From: Haloplanus salinarum
GTDB lineage: Archaea > Halobacteriota > Halobacteria > Halobacteriales > Haloferacaceae
Assembly (NCBI RefSeq): GCF_024498175.1
Contig: NZ_CP101823.1
Span: 248,001 to 312,000 of the forward strand
Direction of reading: 5' to 3'
DNA: 64,000 bases
In this document: piece by piece, positions 8,853-17,445 of the stretch
Layout of the letters: each line of letters begins with the position of its first letter
Numbering within the stretch: the first letter of the stretch is position 1
The notes under the pieces: model-generated
What the model saw: the letters and a program-made list of their open reading frames with translations, nothing else
Databases searched by the model: none
Told to the model about the DNA's origin: nothing
Made by a program: the position numbers and the translations under genes

Positions 8853-9875
8853 CTAGCTCGACGCCGCAGCCGAGACCCGCACCACCTGCTTGCCGACGTT
8901 GTCGCCGCTGAACAGGCCGAGGAAGGCCTCGGGGGCGTGTTCCAGCCCCTCGACGACCGTCTCGCGGTGTTGCAGGTCGCCGGCCGCCACCCACTCCCGG
9001 AGGCGCTGGGACGCCCGCTCGAAGCGGGGCGCGAAGTCGCTCACCAGGAGCCCCTGCACCGTCGCCCGCGGCGCGATGAGTTGGGGAAGCTTCCGCGGCC
9101 CCGTCGGCACCGTCTCGTCGTTGTAGTGGGCGATCTGTCCGCAGACGGCGACGCGGGCGTCGACGGTGAGGCGCGTGAACACCGCGTCGGTGATCGGTCC
9201 CCCCACGTTGTCGAAGTAGACGTCCACCCCGTCGGGCGCGGCGTCGTCGAGGGCCGCCCGGTAGTCGTCGGTCTCGGCGTAGTTGATCGCCGCGTCGAAA
9301 CCCAGGTCGTCGACGAGCCAGTCGACCTTCTCGTCGGTGCCGGCGAAGCCGACGACGCGACAGCCCTGGAGCGCCGCGAGTTGGCCGACCGTCGACCCGA
9401 CGGCGCCCGCGGCCCCGGAGACGACGACCGTCTCGCCCGCCCGCGGTTCGGCCACGTCGAACAGGCCGAAGTAGGCCGTCCGCCCCGGCATCCCGAGGAC
9501 GCCGAGGTACGCCGGGAGGCCGGCGACCGACGGATCCACGTCGGTCGCGTCGTCGGCGTCGAGGACGGCGTAGTCGGCCCACGACCCGCGACCCGCGACG
9601 ATATCTCCGGGTCCGTACCGGTCGCTCCCGCTCTCGACCACCTCGCCGACGACGCCGCCCGAGAGCGGGTCGCCGACGGCCCACGGCTCCGCGTACGACG
9701 CCGTGTCACGCATCCGGCCGCGCATGTACGGGTCGACCGAGAGGTAGCGCACGCGCACCAGGAGTTCGCCGGGGTTCGGCGTCGGTCGCTCGCCCTCCCG
9801 CAGGTCGAAACAGTCGGCGTCCGGTTCGCCCGTGGGTCGCTTCGCCAGGTGCCACCGTCGGTTCGTCTCTCGCAT
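8853..9875 (-). CDS. Zinc-independent medium-chain NADPH oxidoreductase (CurA/leukotriene-B4-dehydrogenase type)
   Basis: 340 residues. The N-terminus MRETNRRWHLAKRPTGEP and VRYLSVDPYMRGRM are diagnostic for the curcumin-reductase/prostaglandin-reductase branch. The cofactor loop SGAAGAVGSTVGQLA is at about 153-167, and a GFAGTDEKVDWL strand follows. Structural and catalytic zinc ligands of alcohol dehydrogenases are absent, as expected. The usual reaction is NADPH reduction of an activated C=C bond. The natural substrate is unknown. It lies 45 bases after the stop of the small MoaD-like gene on the same strand. Confidence 0.88.
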   Translation of the reverse strand: MRETNRRWHLAKRPTGEPDADCFDLREGERPTPNPGELLVRVRYLSVDPYMRGRMRDTASYAEPWAVGDPLSGGVVGEVVESGSDRYGPGDIVAGRGSWADYAVLDADDATDVDPSVAGLPAYLGVLGMPGRTAYFGLFDVAEPRAGETVVVSGAAGAVGSTVGQLAALQGCRVVGFAGTDEKVDWLVDDLGFDAAINYAETDDYRAALDDAAPDGVDVYFDNVGGPITDAVFTRLTVDARVAVCGQIAHYNDETVPTGPRKLPQLIAPRATVQGLLVSDFAPRFERASQRLREWVAAGDLQHRETVVEGLEHAPEAFLGLFSGDNVGKQVVRVSAAASS

Positions 9876-9920
9876 GGGTGGACTTCGGGGCCGTGACGGA
9901 GATACCTTCCGTCCGCCGGC

Positions 9921-10160
9921 TCACTCCCGCATCGGCGACTGCGACAGCGCGACGGTGTCCCCGTCGGAGAGCGTCGCGTCCGCGTCGGCGTGGCTCCCGT
10001 TCACCAGCACGACCAGCCCGCCGGTGAACGACGACGCGTCGCCGATATCGAGAGCCGCGAGCAGGTCGGCGACCGTCGCGCCCCCATCGAGGGTACGCGG
10101 GCCGTCGCCGTCGTCGACTGCCGCCGCCACCTCGCCGTAACACCGAACGTCGACGCGCAT
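9921..10160 (-). CDS. Small ubiquitin-like beta-grasp protein (MoaD/ThiS type) lacking C-terminal Gly-Gly
   Basis: 79 residues. MRVDVRCYGEVAAAV, GATVADLLAALDI, VVLVNG and LSDGDTVALSQSPMRE follow the ThiS/MoaD fold order. The end is SPMRE instead of the Gly-Gly needed for adenylation and sulfur loading. The ATG at 10160 has an AT-rich box centred 27 bases upstream, flanked by an inverted repeat. A divergent MoaD-like gene starts 81 bases away. It may be a non-conjugating paralogue, perhaps structural or regulatory. Confidence 0.7.
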   Translation of the reverse strand: MRVDVRCYGEVAAAVDDGDGPRTLDGGATVADLLAALDIGDASSFTGGLVVLVNGSHADADATLSDGDTVALSQSPMRE

Positions 10161-10180
10161 GGCTCGGGCTGTGCGCTCGG

Positions 10181-10197
10181 CGGACAAAAGTCGTCCG
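10181..10197. promoter_or_regulatory. Inverted repeat flanking the TATA-like box of the minus-strand MoaD-like gene
   Basis: CGGAC, a 7-base spacer containing AAAAG, then GTCCG. The spacer is the candidate TATA element (CTTTTG on the minus strand), about 27 bases before the ATG at 10160. This position suits an operator, but no cognate regulator is identified. Confidence 0.45.
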
Positions 10198-10241
10198 ACG
10201 ACGGGGACACCTACAAGACGGCTCGGGGCGTGGTGCCGACG

Positions 10242-10517
10242 ATGGAGGTTCACTTCGACTTCTTCGGCCCGATGCGGGAGGCCGTCGGCCGCAAGCGCGT
10301 CACCCGCACGTTCGACGAGGCGCCGACCGTCGGCGCGGCGCTGGAATCGCTCCGCGAGTCGTTCGACGGACTGGACGACTACCTCCGGGCGACGGACGGC
10401 TCCCGGCGGGCGACGGTGACCGTCGACGGCCGGAACGTCCGGCAACTGGACGGCGACGGGACGGTCCTTTCGGACGGCGCCGTGGTGCGGCTCGCGCCGC
10501 CGGTCGTCGGGGGTTAG
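10242..10517 (+). CDS. MoaD/SAMP-like ubiquitin-fold sulfur-carrier protein
   Basis: 91 residues. MEVHFDFFGPMREAVG, VGAALESL, VTVDGRNV and LSDGAVVRLAPPVVGG form the MoaD beta-grasp pattern with an intact terminal Gly-Gly. Haloarchaeal relatives act in molybdopterin/tungstopterin synthesis or as small archaeal modifiers (SAMPs). Its stop codon overlaps by four bases the stop of the convergent tungsten-type aldehyde oxidoreductase. This context favours a role in tungstopterin supply, though the two are not in one operon. Confidence 0.8.
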   Translation: MEVHFDFFGPMREAVGRKRVTRTFDEAPTVGAALESLRESFDGLDDYLRATDGSRRATVTVDGRNVRQLDGDGTVLSDGAVVRLAPPVVGG

Positions 10518-12199
10518 TCCGCCGTCGACGACCGGGTGGCGGCGTACTCGGCGACGACGTCGTCGGAGACGGTGCCGTCCGGGTTCCAGCCGCGGAGGTC
10601 GTAATACTCCTCGACCGCCTCCTCCATCCCGGGGATGTCGTAGGGGAGGGTGTCGGCCTCGCGGTCCATCCCGCGCTCGTTGTTGAAGTGTCGTTCGAGT
10701 TCGACCGTCCGGGCGCCGACCTCCTGGAGTTCCTCGTAGTCACACTCGAAGAGCGCCTCCAGTGTCTCCTCGGTCACGTGGTCGGTGCCGCCGGCGAACG
10801 CACAGACGATCCCCGAGTCGCGGAAGGCGGCGTGGTTCTCGCGGCGCATCACGAGCTCCGGCTTGCCCTCCAGGGTCTCGGGGTCGACCTCGCCGTCGTA
10901 CTCCACGCGGAGGGTGGTGGAGTACATGTGGTCGCCGCCGCGGTTCGCGACGGCGTAGCTGAGCGCCTGCCCGTAGAGGACGCGGCCGTCGTGGGCGGCG
11001 AACTCCATGTCCTTGACCGTGTAGTTCCGGACGCCGAGTTCGTCGGCCGCGCGGGAGACGCCTTCGGCGAGGAGGTCGCCGACCCCCTCGCGGGTGGCGA
11101 TCCGTTCGATCGTCTCGTGGATCAGGTCGGCGTTGCCGAACTCGTCCTCGGCGGCGAGGTACGCGGCGACGGCGTTGCCACAGGAGATGGTGTCCAGCCC
11201 ATAGACGTCACAGAGCTCGTTCGACTGCATCACGTCGACGATGTCGCCGACTTCGCAGTTGCTCCCGAAGGAGAACACCGTCTCGAACTCGGGGCCCTCC
11301 GTCTCCAGCCCCGTCGCCTCGTCGCGGGTCGGGAGCTTGCAGGCGAAGGCACACATCGAACACGACCCCTTCTTGTATTTCTTCTCCTCGACGGCGTCGC
11401 CGCCGATCTCCCCGGCGTCTTCGAAGTGGTACTTCTCGAAGTACCGCGTCGGCAAGGAGAAGTTGTCGTTGATGAACTCCGTGCCGCCGGTGGTTCCCTG
11501 CCGGCGCATCAGGTCGTCGGAGGTGGCCGCCGCGCTGTGGACCTCCTGCTGGACGTCCTCCGGCAGGGCCACGTCGGGTTCGCTGTCCCCCTCGAAGGTG
11601 ATGGCCTTGACGTTCTTCGAGCCGAGGACCGCCCCCATCCCGCCCCGACCGAACGCGCGACTCTCGTAGGTCATCACGCAGGCAAAGCGGACGCGGTTCT
11701 CCCCCGCCGGGCCGATGCAGGCGATGTTCTCGGCGTCGAGGTCCCGCTCGCGCTTGACGTATTCGGTCACTTCGGGTACCGTCGCACCCGCCAGCTCCGG
11801 CGCTTCGGCGAACTCGACGCCCTCGTCGGTCACGTGGAGGACGAGGAGTTCGTCGGACGCGCCGGTGATCTCGACGGCCGGATGGCCCGTCGCGACGAAG
11901 TTCCGCGAGAGGTACCCCCCGGCGTTCGTCGACAGGAGGCCGTCGGTCAGCGGCGAGAGGCCCGTGCAGTTCATCCGTCCGGTGAACGACATCCCCGACT
12001 GCTGGAGCGGGCCGGTCGCGAAGTAGATCCGGTTCTCCGGCCCGAACGGGTCGGCGTCGAACGGGATCCGGTCGTGTGCCAGTTTCGTACAGAGTCCCCG
12101 TCCCCCGACGAACGACGACAGTTCCGTCGTGACGTCGACGGCCGTCGCCTCCTGTGTTCCGACGTCGATGCTGAGCAGTGGTCCCTTCGCGTGATTCAT
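10514..12199 (-). CDS. aor: Tungsten-containing aldehyde:ferredoxin oxidoreductase
   Basis: 561 residues, within the AOR range. The N-terminus NHAKGPLLSIDVGTQEATAV and FVGGRGLCTKLA belong to domain 1. The [4Fe-4S] ligands are Cys280, Cys283, Cys287 (CSMCAFAC) and Cys466 (SGIVCAFAGG). RGGMGAVLGSKNVKAI is the pterin-binding segment. The enzyme oxidises aldehydes (or reverses) with ferredoxin using a tungsto-bispterin cofactor. The ATG at 12199 follows a GAGGAG ribosome-binding site and a CTTTTTG box about 30 bases upstream. Exact substrate class (AOR, FOR or GAPOR-like) is not determined. Confidence 0.92.
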   Translation of the reverse strand: MNHAKGPLLSIDVGTQEATAVDVTTELSSFVGGRGLCTKLAHDRIPFDADPFGPENRIYFATGPLQQSGMSFTGRMNCTGLSPLTDGLLSTNAGGYLSRNFVATGHPAVEITGASDELLVLHVTDEGVEFAEAPELAGATVPEVTEYVKRERDLDAENIACIGPAGENRVRFACVMTYESRAFGRGGMGAVLGSKNVKAITFEGDSEPDVALPEDVQQEVHSAAATSDDLMRRQGTTGGTEFINDNFSLPTRYFEKYHFEDAGEIGGDAVEEKKYKKGSCSMCAFACKLPTRDEATGLETEGPEFETVFSFGSNCEVGDIVDVMQSNELCDVYGLDTISCGNAVAAYLAAEDEFGNADLIHETIERIATREGVGDLLAEGVSRAADELGVRNYTVKDMEFAAHDGRVLYGQALSYAVANRGGDHMYSTTLRVEYDGEVDPETLEGKPELVMRRENHAAFRDSGIVCAFAGGTDHVTEETLEALFECDYEELQEVGARTVELERHFNNERGMDREADTLPYDIPGMEEAVEEYYDLRGWNPDGTVSDDVVAEYAATRSSTAD

Positions 12200-12261
12200 T
12201 ACCAACTCCTCTAGCGTCGGTGGCAAAAAGTGTGTAGGCTCGACTGTGGCCCCCGGTTCCG

Positions 12262-13218
12262 TCAGCGTTCGATGTCCGTCTTCCCGCCCTCCTCGACGAG
12301 GGCGCGAACCTCCGCCGGCGAGACGCGGGCCATGTCGCCCTCGACGGTCCGCTTCAGGGCGGCGGTCGCCGCCCCGTAGGCCATCGCGTCGGGGACGGGA
12401 GTGCCGTCCAGCCGTTCGGCGAGGAAGCCGCTGGCGAAGGCGTCGCCGGAGCCGAGCGGGTCGACGGTGTCGGCCGGGAACGTCCCCTGCCGGCTGACGG
12501 TCCCGTCGTGGACGGCGATGGCGCCCTCCTCGCCGAGCGTGACGACCACCGTCTCGAAGCCGTACTCGGCGGCCAGGTCGCGGGCCATCCGCTCGGCGTC
12601 GCCGTCGAGCGCGAGCACCTCGCGGGCGTCACGTTCGGCGACGAACAGGACGTCGACCGACGGGAACAGGCCGGCGAGCGTCTCCCGGGCCGTCTCCGGG
12701 GTCCACAGTTTGTCCCGGTGGTTGACGTCGAAGGCGGTCGTGACGCCGGCGTCCCGCGCCGTCTCGAGGAGGGTGCCGGTCGTCTCAGCCAGACCCTCGG
12801 AGAGCGCCGGCGTGATGCCCGTGGTGAAAAACACCTCGGCGTCGCGGATCCGGTCGAGGGGCGCGTCGGCGGGCGTGGCCTCCCTGATCGGCGCCCCCTC
12901 GCGGTCGTAGATGACGTCGCGGCCGCGGGGCATCCCCCCGCGCTCGAAGTAGTAGGTGCCGACGCGACCCGTCTCCGTCCACGTGACCAGGGGTTCGACC
13001 CCCTCGCCGCGGAGCGCGTAGGCGATTCGCTCGCCCAGGTCGGTCGCGGGCAACAGCGACGCCCACGCCGCCTCGACGCCGAGGTTGGCGGCCCCCACCG
13101 CGACGTTGCTCTCGGCGCCGCCGACGTGGACGTCGAGGCGGTCGACACGCGAGAGCCGGTGGCCCCGGGGCGGCGTGAGACGCAGCATCGTTTCGCCGAA
13201 CGTGACGAGTTCCGACAT
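12262..13218 (-). CDS. kdgK: 2-keto-3-deoxygluconate kinase (PfkB family)
   Basis: 318 residues. ELVTFGETMLRLTPPRGHRL, GGAESNVAVGAANLG and the anion-hole loop DPLGSGDAFASGFL (catalytic Asp in GSGD) identify a PfkB sugar kinase. YYFERGG and the segment ending in DVIYDREGAP match KDG kinases. It phosphorylates 2-keto-3-deoxygluconate to KDPG in the semi-phosphorylative Entner-Doudoroff path. It lies 51 bases downstream of kdgA on the same strand, but a TATA-like box and a perfect inverted repeat in that gap suggest its own controlled promoter. Confidence 0.92.
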   Translation of the reverse strand: MSELVTFGETMLRLTPPRGHRLSRVDRLDVHVGGAESNVAVGAANLGVEAAWASLLPATDLGERIAYALRGEGVEPLVTWTETGRVGTYYFERGGMPRGRDVIYDREGAPIREATPADAPLDRIRDAEVFFTTGITPALSEGLAETTGTLLETARDAGVTTAFDVNHRDKLWTPETARETLAGLFPSVDVLFVAERDAREVLALDGDAERMARDLAAEYGFETVVVTLGEEGAIAVHDGTVSRQGTFPADTVDPLGSGDAFASGFLAERLDGTPVPDAMAYGAATAALKRTVEGDMARVSPAEVRALVEEGGKTDIER

Positions 13219-13229
13219 ACACGGTTGCA

Positions 13230-13245
13230 AACCCCTGTGGGGGTT
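13230..13245. promoter_or_regulatory. Perfect inverted repeat in the kdgK promoter
   Basis: AACCCC, four bases, GGGGTT. It overlaps the edge of a TATA-like element (GTATTAA on the minus strand, 13243-13251) centred about 29 bases before the kdgK ATG. That places the repeat between TATA box and start, a repressor-type position. GfcR or TrmB, encoded nearby, are possible readers, but no consensus could be checked. Confidence 0.5.
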
Positions 13246-13269
13246 AATACCGGTGGTTCCGCCCCCGGC

Positions 13270-14184
13270 CTACAGCACGTCGAGTTCGCGGAGTTCGGAC
13301 CGGAGCGCCGCCCGCTCGTCGTCGTCCATCGTCCGGAGCGGGGCCCGGAGGCCGCCGACGTCGAACTCGAGGTCACGCAGCGACAGCGCGGTCTTCACCC
13401 CGGCCATGTACGGCCCGCGTTTCAGCGCCGACCTGACGGCGAACACCCGCGACTGGAGGCGTCGTGCCTCCGACTCCCTGCCCGCGTCGTAGGCGTCGTA
13501 CAGGTCGACGACGAGTTGGGGGAAGACGTTGGCGACGGCGCTCACCATCCCCGCACAGCCGACCGCAAGTCCCGTGAACAGAAGCGAATCCGACCCCGCG
13601 AGGAAGGTCAACTCTGGGTGGGCATCGATGGCCTGTGCGAGCCAGGGGACGTCCTTCGAGGAGTCCTTGACGCCGGCGACGCCGTCGAGGGTCGCGAGGC
13701 GGCCGAGGGTCGCGAGCGACAGTTCGTTGCCCGTCTTGCTCGGGATGTGGTAGACGTACACCGGGACGTCGACCGCCTCGGCGACCGCCCGGTAATGCTC
13801 GACCGCGGCGTCGCCGTCCAGCGGGTAGTAGTACGGCGTGACGACGACGACGCCGTCGGCGCCGGTCGCCGCCGCGTGCTCGGCGTTGGCGACCGTCTCC
13901 CGTGTGCTCTCGGCGCCCACGCCCGCGATGACGGGCACGTCGACGGCGTCCACTACCGTCTCGACGACGGCCCGACGCTCGTCGCCGGTCAACAGCGGGA
14001 ACTCGCCGTTCGTCCCCAGGGGAAAGACCGCGCGGGCCCCGCCGTCGACGACGAACCGTGCGTGTGCGGCGGTCGCGTCGTGATCCACGGCCCCGTCGTC
14101 GTCGAAGGCCGTCACCGTCGGCGGGACGACGCCACGAAGGTCGAGCGGGTCCCCCGTCCCCGGATTCGGCGCTGAGTCCGTCAT
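13270..14184 (-). CDS. kdgA: 2-keto-3-deoxy-(6-phospho)gluconate aldolase (DHDPS superfamily)
   Basis: 304 residues. The GTNGE substrate loop is at 57-61, Tyr145 in YVYHIPS, and the Schiff-base lysine is Lys173 in GVKDSS, all at the normal spacing. It cleaves KD(P)G to pyruvate and glyceraldehyde (3-phosphate). It is followed by kdgK. A TCTTTTTC box on the minus strand centred about 27 bases before the ATG suggests a leaderless transcript. Substrate is inferred from the family and the adjoining KDG kinase and glucose dehydrogenase. Confidence 0.9.
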   Translation of the reverse strand: MTDSAPNPGTGDPLDLRGVVPPTVTAFDDDGAVDHDATAAHARFVVDGGARAVFPLGTNGEFPLLTGDERRAVVETVVDAVDVPVIAGVGAESTRETVANAEHAAATGADGVVVVTPYYYPLDGDAAVEHYRAVAEAVDVPVYVYHIPSKTGNELSLATLGRLATLDGVAGVKDSSKDVPWLAQAIDAHPELTFLAGSDSLLFTGLAVGCAGMVSAVANVFPQLVVDLYDAYDAGRESEARRLQSRVFAVRSALKRGPYMAGVKTALSLRDLEFDVGGLRAPLRTMDDDERAALRSELRELDVL

Positions 14185-14345
14185 ACGCCCCGTTCGGTCC
14201 GGCCCCGTGAAAAAGACGCCGACCGCTCACTCGGGTACTGTCCGGATCGAACGGTACGACTGTGACCACCTCGCTACCCCGGACTCCAGCGACTCGGGGC
14301 GTTCGGGGTGTTCCTACCCTCACTTACGTCTCCGAACACTACCGC

Positions 14346-15590
14346 TCACTCGAGTTCGGCGATGCGGTCGAGCGCGAGGACCGTCCGGAGCATCTCGGCG
14401 GCGTCGCCGCGGTCGAACACGAGGTCGTCGGTCGAGCGGACGTGATCGAGCACGTCGGCCGAGGCGTGGTCCGGCGCGGCGGCGACGCCCGCGTCGTGTT
14501 CGTCGACCCACTCCATCACCCGCAGATCGCTCTTGCTGTCGCCCATCACGAGCGCGAACGGGTCGTCGACGCCGAGGACGTCGAGCGCGGCCTCGACGCC
14601 GACGACCTTGTTGAGTTCGCGACTGCCGACCTCGGCCGCGTCGGCCTCGTAGTAGGCCACGTCGATCCGCTCGAAGAGCGCCGACAGCGGCCCCGGGACG
14701 GCCGTCGCGTCCGCGTCGGGTCGTGCGTCGCTCGCCGCGAGCACCCGATCGATCTCCGGGTCCGCCGCGGCGTAGTGGACCCGCGCCCACCCGTTCGGCT
14801 CGACGTCCACGTCGGCGACGTTCGCGACGGCCTCCTCCAGCAGGTCGAGGAGGTAGACCAGTCCCTCGTCGATCACCTCGCGGGCCCGGTCGCTTCCGGT
14901 CTCGAAGTTCGGCTTGAGCGTGACGTTGAACTCGTTGCCCTGGAGGTGACAGCCGTGGCGGAGGCGTTCGGGGGCCGCCGAGAGGACCCGGGATCGGATC
15001 TCCCGGAACGTCGTTTGGATGTCGTCGTCGAGTTCCTCGTAGAGCAATCGCTTCGTCCGGGCGCCGTGCCCGGGCGTGAACACGCCCGTCCCGGCCTCGT
15101 AGACGACGCTCACCGACCCCGAGTGGACGAGTTCGTTCCCCAACCCCTGGATGAGAAAGCCCTTGACGTTCTCCAGGGTCTGGCCCGTGCAGATGACGAT
15201 GGGGACGCCCGCGTCGTGAAACCGGGTGAGGAGGTGGAGCGTCTCCCGCGGAATCTCGTTGTCGGTGCGGCCGGCCGAGCGGAGCGTCTCGTCGACGTCG
15301 AGGACGAGGACGTTCACCGCCCGCCCGTACGCCGAGTGGAGGTCGAGGCCGGTGAAGGCCTGCTCCCGGGTCGCGAGGCTCGCCAGTTCCGCGAACGTCT
15401 CCCCGCCGGCCGCGTACGCGGACCTGATCTCCTCCCGCATCGCACGGAGCTCCTCCGCGGCGCTCCGCCAGTGTTCGAGGGCGACCGGCGAGTCGACCGG
15501 GGGAAACAGGTCGACGAACTCCCGGTAACTGCGCAGTCGCTCCGTGTCGAACTCCTCGTACAGCCGGTACAGTTGGTCGTAGCGTTCCAT
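14346..15590 (-). CDS. HAD-superfamily (type IIB-like) phosphatase of unknown substrate
   Basis: 414 residues. An N-terminal helical region of about 90 residues precedes the HAD core. Motif I is VLVLDVDETL (DxDxT), motif II is in VICTGQT, and motif IV is GDSKSDLRVME. A large cap lies between about residues 160 and 310, as in sucrose-phosphatase/trehalose-phosphatase relatives. The ATG at 15590 shares a 103-base gap with the divergent glucose dehydrogenase gene. The setting among Entner-Doudoroff genes hints at a sugar-phosphate substrate, but this is inference. Confidence 0.75.
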   Translation of the reverse strand: MERYDQLYRLYEEFDTERLRSYREFVDLFPPVDSPVALEHWRSAAEELRAMREEIRSAYAAGGETFAELASLATREQAFTGLDLHSAYGRAVNVLVLDVDETLRSAGRTDNEIPRETLHLLTRFHDAGVPIVICTGQTLENVKGFLIQGLGNELVHSGSVSVVYEAGTGVFTPGHGARTKRLLYEELDDDIQTTFREIRSRVLSAAPERLRHGCHLQGNEFNVTLKPNFETGSDRAREVIDEGLVYLLDLLEEAVANVADVDVEPNGWARVHYAAADPEIDRVLAASDARPDADATAVPGPLSALFERIDVAYYEADAAEVGSRELNKVVGVEAALDVLGVDDPFALVMGDSKSDLRVMEWVDEHDAGVAAAPDHASADVLDHVRSTDDLVFDRGDAAEMLRTVLALDRIAELE

Positions 15591-15693
15591 GGCTTGGTCG
15601 GATCGCGTCGGGCCGAATCGGCGCCGCGTACTCCGTCGAGGTATTAACTCGAAAACCGATAAATCTTTTTCGACAGCAACCCAGGGGACGAGC

Positions 15694-16752
15694 ATGCGAG
15701 CCATCGGCATCGAGTCCGGCGGCGACCGACCGCGACTGTTCGACGTGGACCGCCCGGAGCCGGCGCCGGGCGAGGTGCTCGTTCGGACGCTCCGGGTCGG
15801 CGTCGACGGGACCGACCACGAGGTGATCGCCGGCGATCACGGCGGCTTCCCCGCCGACGAGGAGCGACTCGTCCTCGGGCACGAGGCGGTCGGCGTCGTC
15901 GTGGATCCCACCACCACCGACTTCGAGCGCGGCGACGTCGTGACCCCGATGGTGCGTCGGCCCCCGCCCGGCGGAACCAACGCCTACTTCGAGCGCGCCG
16001 AACCCGACATGGCCCCGCCGTCGGCGTGTGTCGAGCGGGGTATCGACGGCGCACACGGCTTCATGAGCGAGTACTTCACGAGTCCCGCGCCGTTCCTGAT
16101 TCCGGTCCCCGAGGCCCACGCGGCGTGGGGCTTTCTGGCCGAGCCGATCAGTGTTCTGGAGAAGGCACTCGACCTGGCGCGGGTGTCCCGGTCGTCGTTC
16201 ACCTGGGAGCCCGAGACGGCGCTGGTGCTCGGCAACGGCGCGCTCGGCCTGCTGGCGGTCGCCCTCCTCGCCCCCGAGATGGACGTCTACTGTCTGGGCC
16301 GGCGCGACCGTCCCGATCCGACGATCGACCTCCTCGAGTCGCTGGACGCGACCTACGTCGACGCCCGCGAGACGCCGGTCGGGAAGGTGCCGACCGCTCA
16401 CGAGCCGGTCGACCTGGTCGTCGAAGCGACGGGCGCGCCACGACACGCGGTCGAGTCGGTCGACGCGCTCGCCCCCAACGGCGTCGCCGCGCTGCTCGGT
16501 CTCCCCGGCTCCCAGGAACTCACCGTCGACGCCGGGCGGTTCCACGAGGACCTCGTGATGCACAACAAGGCGGTCGTCGGGAGCGTCAACGCCGGGCCCA
16601 CCCATTTCCACGCGGCCGTCGACCGGCTCGAGACGCTCCCCGCGTGGTTCTTCGATCGGTACGTGACCGACCTCGTGCCGGTCGATCGGTTCGAGGCGGC
16701 GTTCGGTCCCGACACGACGATAAAGGCGGCCGTGGAGTTCGATACCGTATGA
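15694..16752 (+). CDS. gdh: Glucose 1-dehydrogenase (zinc-dependent MDR)
   Basis: 352 residues. The catalytic zinc ligands line up by number with the haloarchaeal (Haloferax mediterranei) enzyme: Asp38 in place of the usual Cys, His63-Glu64 in LGHEAVG, and Glu150 in FLAEPIS. VLGNGALGLLAVALLAP is the cofactor loop. It oxidises glucose to gluconolactone with NAD(P), the first step of the semi-phosphorylative Entner-Doudoroff route. Its TGA overlaps the ATG of gfcR (ATGA), so enzyme and regulator are translationally coupled. Confidence 0.93.
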   Translation: MRAIGIESGGDRPRLFDVDRPEPAPGEVLVRTLRVGVDGTDHEVIAGDHGGFPADEERLVLGHEAVGVVVDPTTTDFERGDVVTPMVRRPPPGGTNAYFERAEPDMAPPSACVERGIDGAHGFMSEYFTSPAPFLIPVPEAHAAWGFLAEPISVLEKALDLARVSRSSFTWEPETALVLGNGALGLLAVALLAPEMDVYCLGRRDRPDPTIDLLESLDATYVDARETPVGKVPTAHEPVDLVVEATGAPRHAVESVDALAPNGVAALLGLPGSQELTVDAGRFHEDLVMHNKAVVGSVNAGPTHFHAAVDRLETLPAWFFDRYVTDLVPVDRFEAAFGPDTTIKAAVEFDTV

Positions 16753-17390
16753 AGAACGTCGACGACCTCATCGAGAGCGCGGGGGAACTGTCCGAGCGCG
16801 GTTTCTCGAAGGGCGAAATCGCCGACGAGTTGAACGTCTCCCGGGAGACGGCCAGGTGGCTCGTCGAGCGGACGGGCGGCGCCGGCCCGTCGGCGCCGCC
16901 GGCGCCCACCGACGCCGGCGGCCCACACGACATCCACGTCGACTGGAGCGCCATCGGGCGCGACTCGGCCCGGCTGACCTACGTCGCGAAGGCGATGGCC
17001 GACCTCCTCTCGAAGCAGGGCGACGCGGTCGACCTGACGGTCGGTATCGAGAAGGCCGGCGGCCCGCTGGCGACGGTCGTCGCCCAGGAACTCGACACGG
17101 ACGTCGCGGCGTACGCCCCCCGGAAACACCAGTGGGAGGAAGGCGACCTCGGGGAGTTCGAGGGAACGTTCTCCCGGAACTTCGCGGACATCCGCGACCG
17201 GGCGTGTTACGTCGTCGACGACACCATCACCAGCGGGACGACCATGACCGAGACGGTCGAGGCGATCCGCGAACGGGGCGGCGAACCGGTGGCCTGCGTC
17301 GTCCTCGTCGACAAGCAGGGGACCGACGCCATCGACGGCGTACCGGTCTACTCGCTGGTGCAGGCGATCCGCGTCGGCGACGACACATGA
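16749..17390 (+). CDS. gfcR: GfcR-family transcription regulator (HTH plus PRTase-like domain)
   Basis: 213 residues. An N-terminal helix-turn-helix (about 1-45, FSKGEIADELNVSRETARWL) is followed by a linker and a type I phosphoribosyltransferase-like domain with the PRPP loop VVDDTITSGTTM. The family is known from Haloferax volcanii as the activator of glucose/fructose catabolism genes, probably sensing a phosphorylated intermediate. It starts inside the stop codon of gdh. Its position makes gdh, kdgA and kdgK natural targets. Confidence 0.9.
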   Translation: MKNVDDLIESAGELSERGFSKGEIADELNVSRETARWLVERTGGAGPSAPPAPTDAGGPHDIHVDWSAIGRDSARLTYVAKAMADLLSKQGDAVDLTVGIEKAGGPLATVVAQELDTDVAAYAPRKHQWEEGDLGEFEGTFSRNFADIRDRACYVVDDTITSGTTMTETVEAIRERGGEPVACVVLVDKQGTDAIDGVPVYSLVQAIRVGDDT

Positions 17391-17445
17391 CCGGACCGTC
17401 GTCGGTCGTGGACCGACTGGCTCGCGACGCGCCGGGGTGGTTGCC

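Noticed and set aside
14320-16611. A long minus-strand frame crossing the HAD phosphatase and glucose dehydrogenase genes.
   Set aside because: It overlaps two solid genes in the wrong frames, and the product has no domain and unsuitable composition.
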